From: Hyphomicrobium sp.
GTDB lineage: Bacteria > Pseudomonadota > Alphaproteobacteria > Rhizobiales > Hyphomicrobiaceae
DNA: 64,000 nucleotides
Assembly: GCA_030148425.1 (NCBI GenBank)
Contig: JASBTM010000008.1
Coordinates: forward strand, 558,001 to 622,000
Direction: 5' to 3'
Positions 1-8,468 of the stretch are shown here, piece after piece. Within the stretch, counting starts at the first letter, position 1; the number at the start of each line of letters is the position of its first letter. The notes under the pieces were generated by a model, which worked only from the letters and a program-made list of their open reading frames with translations, did no database searches and was not told where the DNA came from. A program made the position numbers and the translations under genes.

Positions 1-457
1 GGCGTTCGGTCAGCAGCTTGGCGCGTGACTTGCCGAAGCCCATGGCTCGGCCCGAACCGGACTGCATCTGACGCATGAAAAAGATCCACACGCCGATGAG
101 CAGCAGCATCGGGAACCAACTCAGAAGAATGCTTGTGATCGATTGCACTTCATCCTCGGCCGGCCGCGCTTTGAATTTCACACCCTTCTCGCGCAGGCGG
201 GTCACGAGGTTTGGGTCTTCCGGGGCGTAGGTCGAAAAAGAAGCATCGCCCGCCGCGTCCCGCTTCGTCCCCGTGATGCGGTTACCCGCCAACACGGCTT
301 CCGTCACGTTACCCTTGTCGACGGCGTCAAGAAATTCCGAATATTGGATCTCATTGGTACGCCGCGTCGTGCTCGGATTGCTCACGAGATTGTACAGGGC
401 CAGCAACAGGACGAAAAGCGCCGCCCAGATCGCGAGTTTCTGATAATTCGGGTTCAT
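1..457 (-). CDS. ftsH: ATP-dependent zinc metalloprotease FtsH, N-terminal part (runs off the window)
   Basis: FtsH is a membrane-anchored AAA+ protease that degrades misfolded membrane proteins and regulators. Only the first 152 codons are present; the gene continues beyond base 1. The translation starts MNPNYQKLAIWAALFVLLL, a first membrane helix. A periplasmic segment with YAPEDPNLV follows, then a second helix (about residues 108-127, SILLSWFPMLLLIGVWIFF) and the linker MGFGKSRAKLLTE that leads into the AAA domain. The start is set by an AAGGA sequence about 6 bases upstream. It follows tilS on the same strand, the usual cpoB-tilS-ftsH order. The ATPase and zinc motifs lie outside the window, so the call rests on the N-terminus and the context. 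Confidence 0.93.
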   Translation of the reverse strand, partial: MNPNYQKLAIWAALFVLLLALYNLVSNPSTTRRTNEIQYSEFLDAVDKGNVTEAVLAGNRITGTKRDAAGDASFSTYAPEDPNLVTRLREKGVKFKARPAEDEVQSITSILLSWFPMLLLIGVWIFFMRQMQSGSGRAMGFGKSRAKLLTER

Positions 458-468
458 ATTTTTCCTTG

Positions 469-487
469 TTGGTGCCAACGGCACCAA
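469..487 (-). promoter_or_regulatory. Perfect inverted repeat in the ftsH leader
   Basis: Eight bases, TTGGTGCC, are followed by a 3-base loop and the exact complement GGCACCAA. In the ftsH transcript this hairpin ends a few bases before the AAGGA ribosome-binding site. It has no T-tract on the ftsH side, so it does not look like a terminator. A role in translational control, or an operator, is inference only. Confidence 0.4.
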
Positions 488-609
488 AACGGCGCGTACT
501 CGGCGGCGCTACTGCCCCCAAGGTTCGATCCTAACATAGGGGCCTCAGTATCGCCGCACAAGTTCGTGCGTTTACCAACCTTTCGCGACGAAGAAATAGG
601 CCAAATTCC

Positions 610-1971
610 TTAATATGACGCGGATGCGGCTAAGGGTACGATCTCCAACCATTCCGGGTCGAGAGGCGGCGCACCCAACCGCGAAAATGGGGCAAGAGAT
701 GGAGCGGCGACGAGCTCCTCCCCGATCCAGAATGACGGCAGCGCAAAGGCGGCCCTCGCAGGGGGTCTCCGCATTGGCTCGAGGCGGGGCAAGAGGGAAG
801 CATGGCCGCGCTTTCCGAGTGGCCGGACCGTCACGGCCGCTACATCGAGGATGCCTCCCTTAGGCGCGTCAGCGGCCCTTCTGCGCAACAGAAACCGGCG
901 ATCCCAGACGCGCTCCTCGCCCGGAAAAATCGAGATGTCGGAACGATCCAGGCGTCCGGCCTCACGCCAAACGCGAACGAACCGCGGCCCGGCCGAAATC
1001 ATCGCCCCGCCGAGTGTGGCCGCAGACGCACCGTCGCGTTGCATACGCGCCACCAGATCCTCGATCTCTGATAGCTGCGGCGCTGGACTGTCGCCGCCGT
1101 ACCTGTCGATCAGCCGCGCGATGACACGCTGCCGCAAGAATGCCGGGCCGTTTTCGAAGGCCGCCCTGTCGAACCGCGCGAAGACCTCATTGCCGAACGA
1201 TAGCCCGAGCGAAGCAGCGAACGCGCCTTCGGCGTAGGACAGCGCGTCGCGGGCTTCGCCGAGGCGTCGCGCAGATATCGCAATCGCGTTGGTGGAGAAG
1301 CCTGCGGCTTCGAACTCGCGCAATCGTGACCGGACGCGTGCGCGCTCGAAGCGGAGGTCGCTATTGGTCGGATCGTCGACCGCCGCGACCCCACGGGCCG
1401 TAACCGTCGCGACGAGGCGAGCTTTGGAAATTTCGAGCAGCGGCCGGATGAGGACGATCGACGAACCGGCATGCAACGGGCGCTCGCGGCGCATTCCTGC
1501 GAGCCCGTCGATACCCGCTCCGCGCGCGAGACGCATGGCGAAGGTCTCGGCCTGGTCGTCACGATGATGCGCGGTGACGACCGCAACCCGCAGCCCTTTG
1601 ACGGCGAAACTGCGCGCGTGCTCGTCGAGAAGACGATAGCGCGCGTCACGCGCCGCCTCGGGCACGCCGGTCGAAGGCTTGCCGCCCTCCCACGTCAATA
1701 TGCTGTGCGGCAACTCCAATCGCTGCGCCACATCAGAGACCATTTCAGCTTCGCTTCGCGACTGAGGCCGAAGGCCATGATCGACGGTCGCAACGGATAG
1801 GGCGAGTGACGGCGACGTTCGCGCGCGCCATTCGGCGGCGAGCACCATCAGCGCCATGCTGTCCGGACCGCCGGAAACCGCCACGATCAGATGATCGAAG
1901 CGAGCCAGCATCGCGAAGGCGGCATCGGCCTCCGCATCGGTAATCGCTGACTGTGAAGCTTCTCTACTCAC
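610..1971 (-). CDS. tilS: tRNA(Ile)-lysidine synthase TilS
   Basis: TilS uses ATP to attach lysine to C34 of the CAU-anticodon tRNA-Ile, so that it reads AUA instead of AUG. The 453-residue protein carries the N-type ATP-pyrophosphatase P-loop VAVSGGPDSMAL near residue 30. It also has the family sequences VDHGLRP and AHHRDDQAET, which bind ATP and tRNA. The start is GTG; the next internal ATG would fall too close to the P-loop. It lies between cpoB and ftsH on the same strand, the standard alphaproteobacterial arrangement. The C-terminal third is poorly conserved, as is common in this family. Confidence 0.95.
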   Translation of the reverse strand: MSREASQSAITDAEADAAFAMLARFDHLIVAVSGGPDSMALMVLAAEWRARTSPSLALSVATVDHGLRPQSRSEAEMVSDVAQRLELPHSILTWEGGKPSTGVPEAARDARYRLLDEHARSFAVKGLRVAVVTAHHRDDQAETFAMRLARGAGIDGLAGMRRERPLHAGSSIVLIRPLLEISKARLVATVTARGVAAVDDPTNSDLRFERARVRSRLREFEAAGFSTNAIAISARRLGEARDALSYAEGAFAASLGLSFGNEVFARFDRAAFENGPAFLRQRVIARLIDRYGGDSPAPQLSEIEDLVARMQRDGASAATLGGAMISAGPRFVRVWREAGRLDRSDISIFPGEERVWDRRFLLRRRAADAPKGGILDVAAVTVRPLGKRGHASLLPRLEPMRRPPARAAFALPSFWIGEELVAAPSLAPFSRLGAPPLDPEWLEIVPLAASASY

Positions 1972-2008
1972 GACACAACACGCGGCAGGAGAACTTTGCC
2001 CGCCGCTC

Positions 2009-3052
2009 CTATTGGCAACCGACCCGTTGACGCTCGCTCTGCGCCCGGGACCTTACATTCTGCGGTGCGGTCGGAAATTTGGTGGCCAGCTCCGCGAACG
2101 ATGAGCAAGCTGCATCCTTTTGCCCAAGCCTGTCGAGCGACATTGCAAGCTTCAGGAGGCTGTCAGCCGCTTTCCCACTCTGCGCATAGGTCTGATAGCC
2201 CTTGAGAAACGCCCCTGCCGCCGCCTTGTATTGACCGCGCACGAAATACGTCTCGCCGAGCCAATACTGCGCATTGCCCGAAAGCGAGTCGTTCGGAAAC
2301 TTCTTGAGGAAGTCGTTGAAGGCCGATTCCGCCGAACCATAATCGCGCTGAAGCAGATAGCCGTAGGCCGTCTCATAAGCCTGTTTCGGATCGCCACTCG
2401 TTTCGCTTCCCGGCGGCAGCGCGGCAGTCGCGACCGAAGCAGCAGCCGGTACCGCCGCAGGCGTAGGCGCTGCTGCAGTCCCGGCATGACCCTGCTGCCC
2501 TTGGCTGTCCAGATAACCACCGATGGCGTCACTGCCGTTACTGGCCGACGAAACCGTCGTCGAACCGAATCCCGAAGCCGGCGCCGCGTTGCTCTGGCTA
2601 GCGCCGCCTGCTGCGGCAGGATCGGCTCCGCCGGAAATTTCAGAGTTGTGCGGGAAGCCCGAGCTTCTCAGCTGATCGGAAAGCTGCTGCACTTGCGCCG
2701 TAAGCGCGCGCACCTGAGTTTCGAGGCTGTCGATGCGGGCACCATCCGCACCGCCTGCCGACGGAAACGGCGCGGCCGCCGCACCACCACCGCCGCCGCC
2801 ATTCTTGGTGAGCGACTCGAGGGTGCCGACGACAACCTGCATATCGACAAGCTGTTCTTCGAGGGCGTCGACGCGCGATTTGAGAGCAGCGTCTCCGCCC
2901 GCAGCTGCCGATGCACTACCTTTCGCCGGTCGCGCGTCGTTCGTTTGCGCGATTGCCGATGACGCCATACCCAGAACAGCCGACAAGGCCGTCGCCAGCA
3001 TCAGCGCGGCGATCCGCGCTCCCGGTCGATGACTAACAGCACGCTTGGCCAT
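2009..3052 (-). CDS. cpoB: Cell division coordinator CpoB (YbgF), Tol-Pal associated
   Basis: CpoB is a periplasmic protein that links outer-membrane constriction by Tol-Pal with septal peptidoglycan synthesis. The protein (347 residues from this start) has a signal peptide ending about residue 36 (SSAIAQ). A coiled coil follows (ALKSRVDALEEQLVDMQ and a second heptad region RIDSLETQVRALTAQ), then a low-complexity Gly/Ala/Ser linker. The C-terminus has tetratricopeptide repeats (AYGYLLQRDYGSAESAFNDF, NAQYWLGETYFVRGQYKAA). The ATG at 3052 was chosen because the upstream in-frame codons would put a long basic stretch before the signal peptide. It closes the tol-pal cluster, upstream of tilS. Confidence 0.93.
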   Translation of the reverse strand: MAKRAVSHRPGARIAALMLATALSAVLGMASSAIAQTNDARPAKGSASAAAGGDAALKSRVDALEEQLVDMQVVVGTLESLTKNGGGGGGAAAAPFPSAGGADGARIDSLETQVRALTAQVQQLSDQLRSSGFPHNSEISGGADPAAAGGASQSNAAPASGFGSTTVSSASNGSDAIGGYLDSQGQQGHAGTAAAPTPAAVPAAASVATAALPPGSETSGDPKQAYETAYGYLLQRDYGSAESAFNDFLKKFPNDSLSGNAQYWLGETYFVRGQYKAAAGAFLKGYQTYAQSGKAADSLLKLAMSLDRLGQKDAACSSFAELATKFPTAPQNVRSRAQSERQRVGCQ

Positions 3053-3199
3053 GTCTGGCTTTGCCCTTCGCATTCGATACCGCCTCATCCGCGAAAGCCG
3101 GACGATCACCGCCTCTCGCCGGTGCGAGCTTACCCCAGCCGCTCCCGCGCCTCCACCTACGACGCGTCGCAGTCCCCATTCAACGTCTGTCGGGAAGAA

Positions 3200-3991
3200 T
3201 CACTGCGAAATCTGGCCGGATGAATCGAGCAACGCCCGTGCGCCATCGTTTGCTGTCGGCTTGGCGAGCGCCGGTATCTGCTGGCTGGACCGCCACCGGC
3301 TATTCAAATGCCAATAGTTGATCAAAACCTCGGCATTACGGTTCTGCGCCCGGCATATCGGCCCATCGCACAGCGCCACGCGGTCCTGATTCCCTGCCGC
3401 CTTGATTTCGATGCGGCCGGGAGACAACCCAGCGGCGATGAGGCGATCTCGAACAACCTGGGCCCTCTGCAACGACAGGTCACGAAGCGCAGCCCCGTCG
3501 CCCTCGGCGTCGGCGCGTCCGATCACCATGACCGACAAGTCCGGGCGGGCGCTGAGCCAGCGAGCCTGTTGCTCAATGATGCTACGCGCCCGGCCACCGA
3601 GCGCCGCGCTGCTTTCCGCGAAAAAGACCCGATCGCCGATGTCTACGAGAAAGGCCTGGCGATATTCGGAAGTGCGCTCCGCCTCATCGGCTTTGAGTTG
3701 GGCGCGAGAATCGGGATCAAGCTCGCCGCGATCCAACGCAGAGAGCGCGCGTTTTGCCCTTAGGGCTTCAGGTGTGCCGGGATAATCGGTAACAACGCGA
3801 TCAAGCAACCGCCGGCCTGAATCGTCGGCGTGATCGGAAACGGCATCGAGACCGTCTTCGAGAAGTTCGGCAGCCGTTTCGTCTTCGGAATTGCGGTCCT
3901 GAGCGCCAACATGAGACGTAAACACGCCCATCAGGCTCAAGACGCCACAGATTACGCTGGCCGCTACAAATGAAGTCCGCAATTTCAACAT
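3200..3991 (-). CDS. Periplasmic OmpA-domain protein between pal and cpoB (second Pal-like protein)
   Basis: This 263-residue protein has a cleavable signal peptide (to about residue 31, HVGAQ) and no lipobox cysteine, so it is probably soluble in the periplasm. After the signal is a short helical repeat-like segment (GRRLLDRVVTDYPGTPEALR) similar to TPR lipoprotein modules. A C-terminal OmpA/MotB peptidoglycan-binding domain follows. The Asp and Arg expected to hold diaminopimelate look preserved (GRADAEG; LSLQRAQVV). It resembles Pal next door (CDGPICRAQNRNAEVLIN against CNDISCWSQNRRAQTVLN). ATG 3991 is preferred over an upstream TTG; neither has a strong Shine-Dalgarno sequence. Two overlapping CtrA-type boxes lie about 70-95 bases upstream, suggesting its own promoter. 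The function is not known. Confidence 0.8.
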   Translation of the reverse strand: MLKLRTSFVAASVICGVLSLMGVFTSHVGAQDRNSEDETAAELLEDGLDAVSDHADDSGRRLLDRVVTDYPGTPEALRAKRALSALDRGELDPDSRAQLKADEAERTSEYRQAFLVDIGDRVFFAESSAALGGRARSIIEQQARWLSARPDLSVMVIGRADAEGDGAALRDLSLQRAQVVRDRLIAAGLSPGRIEIKAAGNQDRVALCDGPICRAQNRNAEVLINYWHLNSRWRSSQQIPALAKPTANDGARALLDSSGQISQ

Positions 3992-4058
3992 CGAATACGG
4001 GCGCCGCAAAATTTCTCGGAGCCGTTATGCGAGTCTAATTGGGCCAAACTTTGCTGGA

Positions 4059-4084
4059 TTAAGACTAAGTTAAAGCTTTCTTAA
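4059..4084. promoter_or_regulatory. Two overlapping CtrA-type boxes (three TTAA half-sites, 7-base spacing)
   Basis: TTAA occurs at 4059-4062, 4070-4073 and 4081-4084, with exactly 7 bases between neighbours. This gives two complete TTAA-N7-TTAA CtrA consensus sites sharing the middle half-site. The right-hand pair also has the extended GTTAA/TTAAC form. The array is in the gap after pal and about 70-95 bases before the OmpA-domain gene. A GANTC site for the cell-cycle methylase CcrM (GAGTC, 4031-4035) lies between the boxes and that gene. Binding is predicted, not shown. Confidence 0.6.
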
Positions 4085-4147
4085 CGTGTGGCAGATTTGA
4101 GCCAACCGCTTGGGCCGGCTCAAATGGCGGTACACGAGTTCTCGCGC

Positions 4148-4660
4148 TTAACGCTGGCTGACCACGCCGCCGCTGTTGAGAACGGTCTGCGCGCGCCGGT
4201 TCTGAGACCAGCAGGAGATGTCGTTGCAGACTGCCACCGGGCGTTCTTTGCCATACGAGATCGTCCGGATGCGGCCGCCGTTGATGCCATGCTGCGAGAG
4301 GAAGTTCCGGACCGCCGTCGCACGGCGAGCGCCAAGCGCGATGTTGTACTCGCGCGTTCCGCGTTCGTCGGCATGACCTTCGACGGTGATGGTGTACTGC
4401 GGATATTGCTGTAGCCACTGCGCTTGCTTAGCGACCGTCTGCTGCGCTTCAGGCGTCAAGTCGACCGAGTCTGTCGAGAAGTAGACGATGTCGCCAACGT
4501 TCTGCGTAAAGTCGCGCTGCGATCCAGGCGTCGCGTTGCCGTACTTGCTGCTGAGCGAGTCGGGCTGCATGTCTTTGTTGGCGCATGCAGCCAGCGTCGC
4601 GGCAAGCATCGAAACGGCGGCAAGGCGCAGACCCCAGCTCCGCGCGAACGTGGCCATCAT
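4148..4660 (-). CDS. pal: Peptidoglycan-associated lipoprotein Pal
   Basis: Pal is an outer-membrane lipoprotein that binds peptidoglycan and TolB/TolA and pulls the outer membrane inwards during division. The 170-residue precursor has a signal peptide with lipobox LAAC (Cys26) followed by Ala, consistent with outer-membrane sorting. The OmpA domain starts about residue 56 (GDIVYFSTDSVDL) and carries EGHADERGTREYNIALGARR, with the conserved Asp and Arg that bind diaminopimelate, and ends with SQNRRAQTVL. An AGGG sequence precedes the first ATG by about 9 bases. It is separated from tolB by two tiny lipoprotein genes and a terminator, so it probably has its own promoter. Confidence 0.97.
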   Translation of the reverse strand: MMATFARSWGLRLAAVSMLAATLAACANKDMQPDSLSSKYGNATPGSQRDFTQNVGDIVYFSTDSVDLTPEAQQTVAKQAQWLQQYPQYTITVEGHADERGTREYNIALGARRATAVRNFLSQHGINGGRIRTISYGKERPVAVCNDISCWSQNRRAQTVLNSGGVVSQR

Positions 4661-5025
4661 TTCGCTAATCCCTTCGTCTCGATCTCGTCTCCTGCGCGAG
4701 TCGCGATTGCGAATCTTCCGCCAAGAGAAGTGGTTTGTCCCTTATGCCGATAGCGGAGCGTTCGGCCCAAAATATGGCCGATTCCGCTGAGGTAACCCCA
4801 ACTTCCTCGCAACAAGGCCGGATAATCCAGGTTCCCCGCAGCACTCATCTTCCCGAAGTTTTTAGCATCGGGTTTCAAGGTGTGTGTGCGACCAATTTGA
4901 ATTACGAGCACTTTTCTTTGCGTTATCCCGGAGGCTGTAGAGGCTACTCGGGTGCAAACTTGATCCGAACTTCTTAATCATTCGGTAACGCTGAGCAGGG
5001 AAGTCGCGCTCGCGTTGATTCCCCT
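4661..5025. other. Intergenic region upstream of pal
   Basis: I see no convincing gene in these 365 bases. They should contain the pal promoter, because the upstream transcription unit ends in a terminator at 5026-5080. A single imperfect CtrA-like site (TTAA-N7-GTAA, 4974-4988) is present. A short open frame on the minus strand here has no family features and was not accepted. Confidence 0.5.
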
Positions 5026-5080
5026 AAAAAGCTCAAGACCGAGATGGTGGCACCGAAATGCCCTCAACTCGGCCTTGAAG
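5026..5080 (-). terminator. Rho-independent terminator after the small lipoprotein genes
   Basis: On the minus strand an 11-12 bp stem (CTTCAAGGCCGAG pairing with CTCGGTCTTGAG, one G-U pair) is followed by CTTTTTAG. The loop contains a smaller hairpin (GGCA/TGCC). It ends the transcript carrying the two small lipoproteins and separates it from pal. Confidence 0.7.
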
Positions 5081-5121
5081 ATTAGGATGAAAAACGCATT
5101 ACTAAGGAAGAGAGGCTGCGC

Positions 5122-5247
5122 TTAGCGCGCAACCTGCTCCGAAGCGACGGGCCCGCCAAGTTTCAGCGGCGTATGTTCCGCTTCACGACGGCAAGCGCCG
5201 AGAGCGACAGCAGCCAAAACGGCAGCGAGTACGATTGCGTTCTTCAT
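5122..5247 (-). CDS. Tiny lipoprotein, 41 residues (downstream copy)
   Basis: This short gene has a clear Shine-Dalgarno sequence (AGGAG, 6 bases before ATG). The product is a signal sequence MKNAIVLAAVLAAVALGAC with a lipobox LGAC (Cys19), followed by only 22 mature residues after the cysteine (RREAEHTPLKLGG ... VAR). It is a near copy of the gene just upstream: 21 of 23 mature residues, cysteine included, are identical and the DNA is also very similar, so it looks like a recent tandem duplication. The Arg at +2 does not suggest inner-membrane retention. It lies between tolB and pal on the same strand and ends before a terminator. I do not recognise a named family; function unknown. Confidence 0.75.
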   Translation of the reverse strand: MKNAIVLAAVLAAVALGACRREAEHTPLKLGGPVASEQVAR

Positions 5248-5282
5248 TGTAGTCTCCTAAGAGTTCTTGATTACCCGCTAAA

Positions 5283-5417
5283 TTAGCGAGCAACCGAGTC
5301 GCTGGCGACCGGGCCGCCAAGCTTCAACGGCGTATGTTCTGCTTCACGACGGCAAGCGCCGAGAGCAACAGCCGCAACAACTGCTGACAAAAGGATCAGC
5401 CCCTTCACACCCTGCAT
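5283..5417 (-). CDS. Tiny lipoprotein, 44 residues (upstream copy)
   Basis: This is the upstream member of a tandem pair, 35 bases from its sister gene. It has a hydrophobic signal sequence ending in lipobox LGAC (Cys22). The mature part is nearly identical to the other copy (HTPLKLGGPVAS), and differs in two residues near the C-terminus (DS for EQ). An AGGAG lies 8 bases before ATG 5417. Another ATG at 5423 is only 2 bases from the AGGAG and is less likely. A polar mature segment of 23 residues conserved in duplicate argues that it is translated. The role is unknown; its position beside pal and tolB hints at an envelope function but does not prove it. Confidence 0.75.
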   Translation of the reverse strand: MQGVKGLILLSAVVAAVALGACRREAEHTPLKLGGPVASDSVAR

Positions 5418-5673
5418 GGTCATATCTCCTGATACGATTCCGGCAAAAGCCGTACTCTGGGGTACCGGTAGGGCGCTTCCCGATCAAGAACGGAGGCGGC
5501 AAATCCCAAGTTTTCCAAGCCTATAGATGCGAAAATGCAACGGGCGTTAGTGGGCAAAAGTCAACACTTTCAGCCGTCTCGTTAAGATACGCAAACCACT
5601 GATTTCGCGTATCTTTTCCCGTTCGTCCGAAGTCATCGTTAATAACTTGGGCGACGCGTTCGTAAACGAAGCG

Positions 5674-7014
5674 TTAATTCAGCAGGGGAGACCACGCCGG
5701 GTCCGATGCGAACGACGGGGTCTCTACCTTGCGCTCGTTATAGCCGGTGATGTCGACCGAGAAGATTCGCGGACCGCCCGACTCGCCGCCGCCGAGATCG
5801 CGGAAGAACATCAGGACGCGCCCGTTAGGTGCCCAGGTCGGCCCCTCGTTATGGTAGCCCTCGGTCAAAGTGCGCTCGCCCGAGCCGTCAGGCTTCATCA
5901 CGCCGATGATGAACTGACCGCCAGCCTGCTTGGTGAACGCGATGTAGTCCCCACGCGGCGACCAGACCGGCGTCGAATAGCTGCCGTCGCCCTGAGAGAT
6001 CGGATGCGGGTTCGAACCGTCCGAGTTCATGACCCAGAGCTGCTGACGGCCGCCGCGGTCGCTTTCGAATACGACCTGGTTGCCGTCCGGAGAGTAGCTC
6101 GGACTGGTGTCGATACCGTTCGACTGCGTGAGGCGGCGCGGCTGACGCGAGCGGAGATCCATCTCGTAAATGTCGGACCCACCGTCGGGCCGCCCGAGGC
6201 TCATGATCACCCGCTGGCCATCTGGCGAGAATCGCGGCGCGAAGGTCATGTTCGGAAAGTCGCCGACGATCTCACGCTTCCCGGTCTCAAGGTTCATGAT
6301 GAAAACCCTGGGCTGGTCGCCGGTGTACGACATGTAGGTAATTTCCTGGTTCGTCGGCGAGAACCGCGGCGTCAGGACGAGTTCGTTTCCTTGCGTGAGC
6401 AAGCGGACGTTGGCGCCGTCCTGATCCATGATCGCAAGGCGCTTCACGCGACGCTCTTTCGGGCCGGTCTCGTCGACGAAAACGACACGCGTATCGAAAT
6501 AGCCCTTCTCGCCCGTCAGTCGCTCGTAGACGCTGTCGGCGATCATGTGACCGATCCGCCGCCAGTTGCGCGCAGCCGTCGAGAAGCGCTGTCCGGTAAG
6601 CTGTTTGCCGCCCGCCACGTCCCAGACGCGAAATTCAGCGCCGACCTTGCCGTCACCGCCGTTGACGACGCGGCCGACGACCAGCGCGTCCGCCTGGATC
6701 GATCGCCAGTCACCGAAACGCGGCAGTGCGTTGACGTCCCGCACCTGTTCCAGGAACGAGGCGTGATCGAGCGGGCGAAACAGCCCTGAGCGCTCGAGAT
6801 CCGCCTCGACCACTCCGGAAATCTGCTGCGCAAGCTGCTGATCGTCGCCGAGGAACGTCGGAATGGCGATCGGAATGGGCGCGATGGTGCCTTCGGTCTG
6901 CGTGCCCTTCAGCTGGGCCATGGCAGGCGACGACAGTCCGGGAACGAACCAGACGCCGGCGGCGGCGAAGGCGGCAATGGACAACAGCCGTTTCAGGCGG
7001 ACTTTCAAGATCAT
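5674..7014 (-). CDS. tolB: Tol-Pal system translocation protein TolB
   Basis: TolB is a periplasmic beta-propeller protein that binds Pal and hands it over to TolA. The protein (446 residues from ATG 7014) has a signal peptide ending at about residue 34 (SSPAMAQ) and an N-terminal TolB domain. Propeller blades follow, with the repeated signature seen as [31 protein letters not shown] and [13 protein letters not shown] 7014 was chosen because the further upstream frame precedes the signal peptide with an unrelated sequence. tolA ends 85 bases upstream on the same strand. Confidence 0.97.
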   Translation of the reverse strand: MILKVRLKRLLSIAAFAAAGVWFVPGLSSPAMAQLKGTQTEGTIAPIPIAIPTFLGDDQQLAQQISGVVEADLERSGLFRPLDHASFLEQVRDVNALPRFGDWRSIQADALVVGRVVNGGDGKVGAEFRVWDVAGGKQLTGQRFSTAARNWRRIGHMIADSVYERLTGEKGYFDTRVVFVDETGPKERRVKRLAIMDQDGANVRLLTQGNELVLTPRFSPTNQEITYMSYTGDQPRVFIMNLETGKREIVGDFPNMTFAPRFSPDGQRVIMSLGRPDGGSDIYEMDLRSRQPRRLTQSNGIDTSPSYSPDGNQVVFESDRGGRQQLWVMNSDGSNPHPISQGDGSYSTPVWSPRGDYIAFTKQAGGQFIIGVMKPDGSGERTLTEGYHNEGPTWAPNGRVLMFFRDLGGGESGGPRIFSVDITGYNERKVETPSFASDPAWSPLLN

Positions 7015-7099
7015 GAAGGCTCTCTCATGCGGCTCTGCAGCGATCGGGAATTCAGGCGGTAGTTTCGCTTCGCGGTCGATTGAAGCAACTTTTAGGCGT

Positions 7100-8275
7100 T
7101 TACAACATTTGGCGCGGATCGAAAGTCCAGTCGATAACCTTCCAGCCACCTTCGTATTTGTCCGGTGGCAGGCGGAACGGCGAACACATTCTCACCGCAC
7201 GCAGGGCCGCTTCCGCATAAACTTGCCCCGCCGTCGTATTCGGTGCGGATGTCACCCGTGGGTCGCTCGCGAGGGAACCGTCGGGGTTAAGCTCCCAGTG
7301 AAGCTCTACGACCGGCACTTCGTCGCCACCGCCCGTCCCAGGCGGCCGCCAGCAGCCGTTCAGCTGCGATTTCAGCATACCCTTCAACAGGTCCTGCTCG
7401 CGCGCCGAAAGCACCGTGTCCGTGCCCGTTGCCACGCCCGCTTCCTTGCCGGTGTCGAACGCATCCGGCTTGGAGCCCGACGCTTGCTGGCCCTTCTTGC
7501 GCTTATCCTTGTCCAACAAGGCCTTGGGCGTCGCATCGTCCGGTGATTTGTCGAGCAGAGACGCGATCTTGCTGGGATCGAATTGTTTCTTGGCGGCTTC
7601 GGCTTTCTTCTTGGCTTCTTCCTGCTTTTTCTTCTTAAGCTCAGCAGCTTTCTTTTTCTTTTCTTCCTCGAGCTTCTTTTTCTTCGCTTCGGCTTCCGCT
7701 TTCTTTTTGGCTTCGTCCGCAGCCTTCTTCCGGGCCTCTTCTTCGGCCTTTTTCTTCGCTTCCTCGTCAGCCTTCTTTTGCGCCTCTTCGGCCTGCTTGC
7801 GCTCTTCCTCGGCCTTCTTTTCTTCGGGCGTCGGACCGGGCGCAGGTTCAGGCGTCGGCGGAGGTGGCGGCGGAGGCGCTTCCTCGAGCTTCTTCGCTAT
7901 CGGATCGGACTTCGGAGGCTCGGCCGGGGGTGGCGGCGGAGGCGGCTCGGCGGCTTCGGGCGGCTGCGGCTCGGGCGGAGGCTCCGCCTTGGCGACCTGC
8001 TCCTCGGCGGGCGGCGGAGGTGGTGGCGGCGCATTCGCGGGCTTCGGCGTATCGTTCTTGCTTTCGTCGAGCGTCGGCTTGTCGTTCGCCTTGGTGTCGA
8101 GGTGCTTCGCATCCTCTGCGCCCTGCTTCAGGCGCAGAAATTCGGAAGGCGTAATGAGGTCAGCCGAGATCGCCGGCGTATCCGGCGAAAGCGGAGGCGT
8201 TGAATGCGTGGAAAAAAGCGCCCACCCGAGGAGTGAAGCGTGCAAAAGGAGGGACAGAAAAAGTCCGAAGGGCAC
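7100..8275 (-). CDS. tolA: Cell envelope integrity protein TolA
   Basis: TolA spans the periplasm and transmits the energy of TolQR to Pal at the outer membrane. The 391-residue protein starts with one membrane helix ([16 protein letters not shown]). A Pro-rich stretch and a long Ala/Lys/Glu-rich helix (about residues 145-235) follow. The C-terminal TonB/TolA-like domain (about 295-391) includes LNGCWRPPG and an invariant-type pair of cysteines. The start is GTG at 8275; an in-frame stop lies two codons upstream, so no longer form is possible. The 193-base gap from tolR is wider than usual for this operon. Confidence 0.95.
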   Translation of the reverse strand: MPFGLFLSLLLHASLLGWALFSTHSTPPLSPDTPAISADLITPSEFLRLKQGAEDAKHLDTKANDKPTLDESKNDTPKPANAPPPPPPPAEEQVAKAEPPPEPQPPEAAEPPPPPPPAEPPKSDPIAKKLEEAPPPPPPPTPEPAPGPTPEEKKAEEERKQAEEAQKKADEEAKKKAEEEARKKAADEAKKKAEAEAKKKKLEEEKKKKAAELKKKKQEEAKKKAEAAKKQFDPSKIASLLDKSPDDATPKALLDKDKRKKGQQASGSKPDAFDTGKEAGVATGTDTVLSAREQDLLKGMLKSQLNGCWRPPGTGGGDEVPVVELHWELNPDGSLASDPRVTSAPNTTAGQVYAEAALRAVRMCSPFRLPPDKYEGGWKVIDWTFDPRQML

Positions 8276-8468
8276 GGTTCAGCACCCACGTTCTCTAAAA
8301 GACGGCACGTCTGCTCGCGCACAAGGGCGGCGAACCGCAGGGCGAACTAGGATACGCGTCGTCGGCAGCGAGCAATTCGAGCGATGCGTCGGCACCGCGC
8401 TCCGCGAGTTCCTTGGCCGACGCGCATCCTGGTTCGTCATACGTATCGTCCTTAAGCGGTTACGGGCG

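Noticed and set aside
4657..4911. 84-codon minus-strand frame upstream of pal
   Set aside because: It overlaps the pal start, has no recognisable domain, and sits where the pal promoter is expected.
5418..5673. A defined sigma70 promoter for the small lipoprotein genes
   Set aside because: A TTGACT is present on the minus strand but no -10 element at proper spacing could be found.
5647..6789. 380-codon open frame on the plus strand antisense to tolB
   Set aside because: Arg/Ala/Val-rich, no motif, and entirely within a well-supported tolB.
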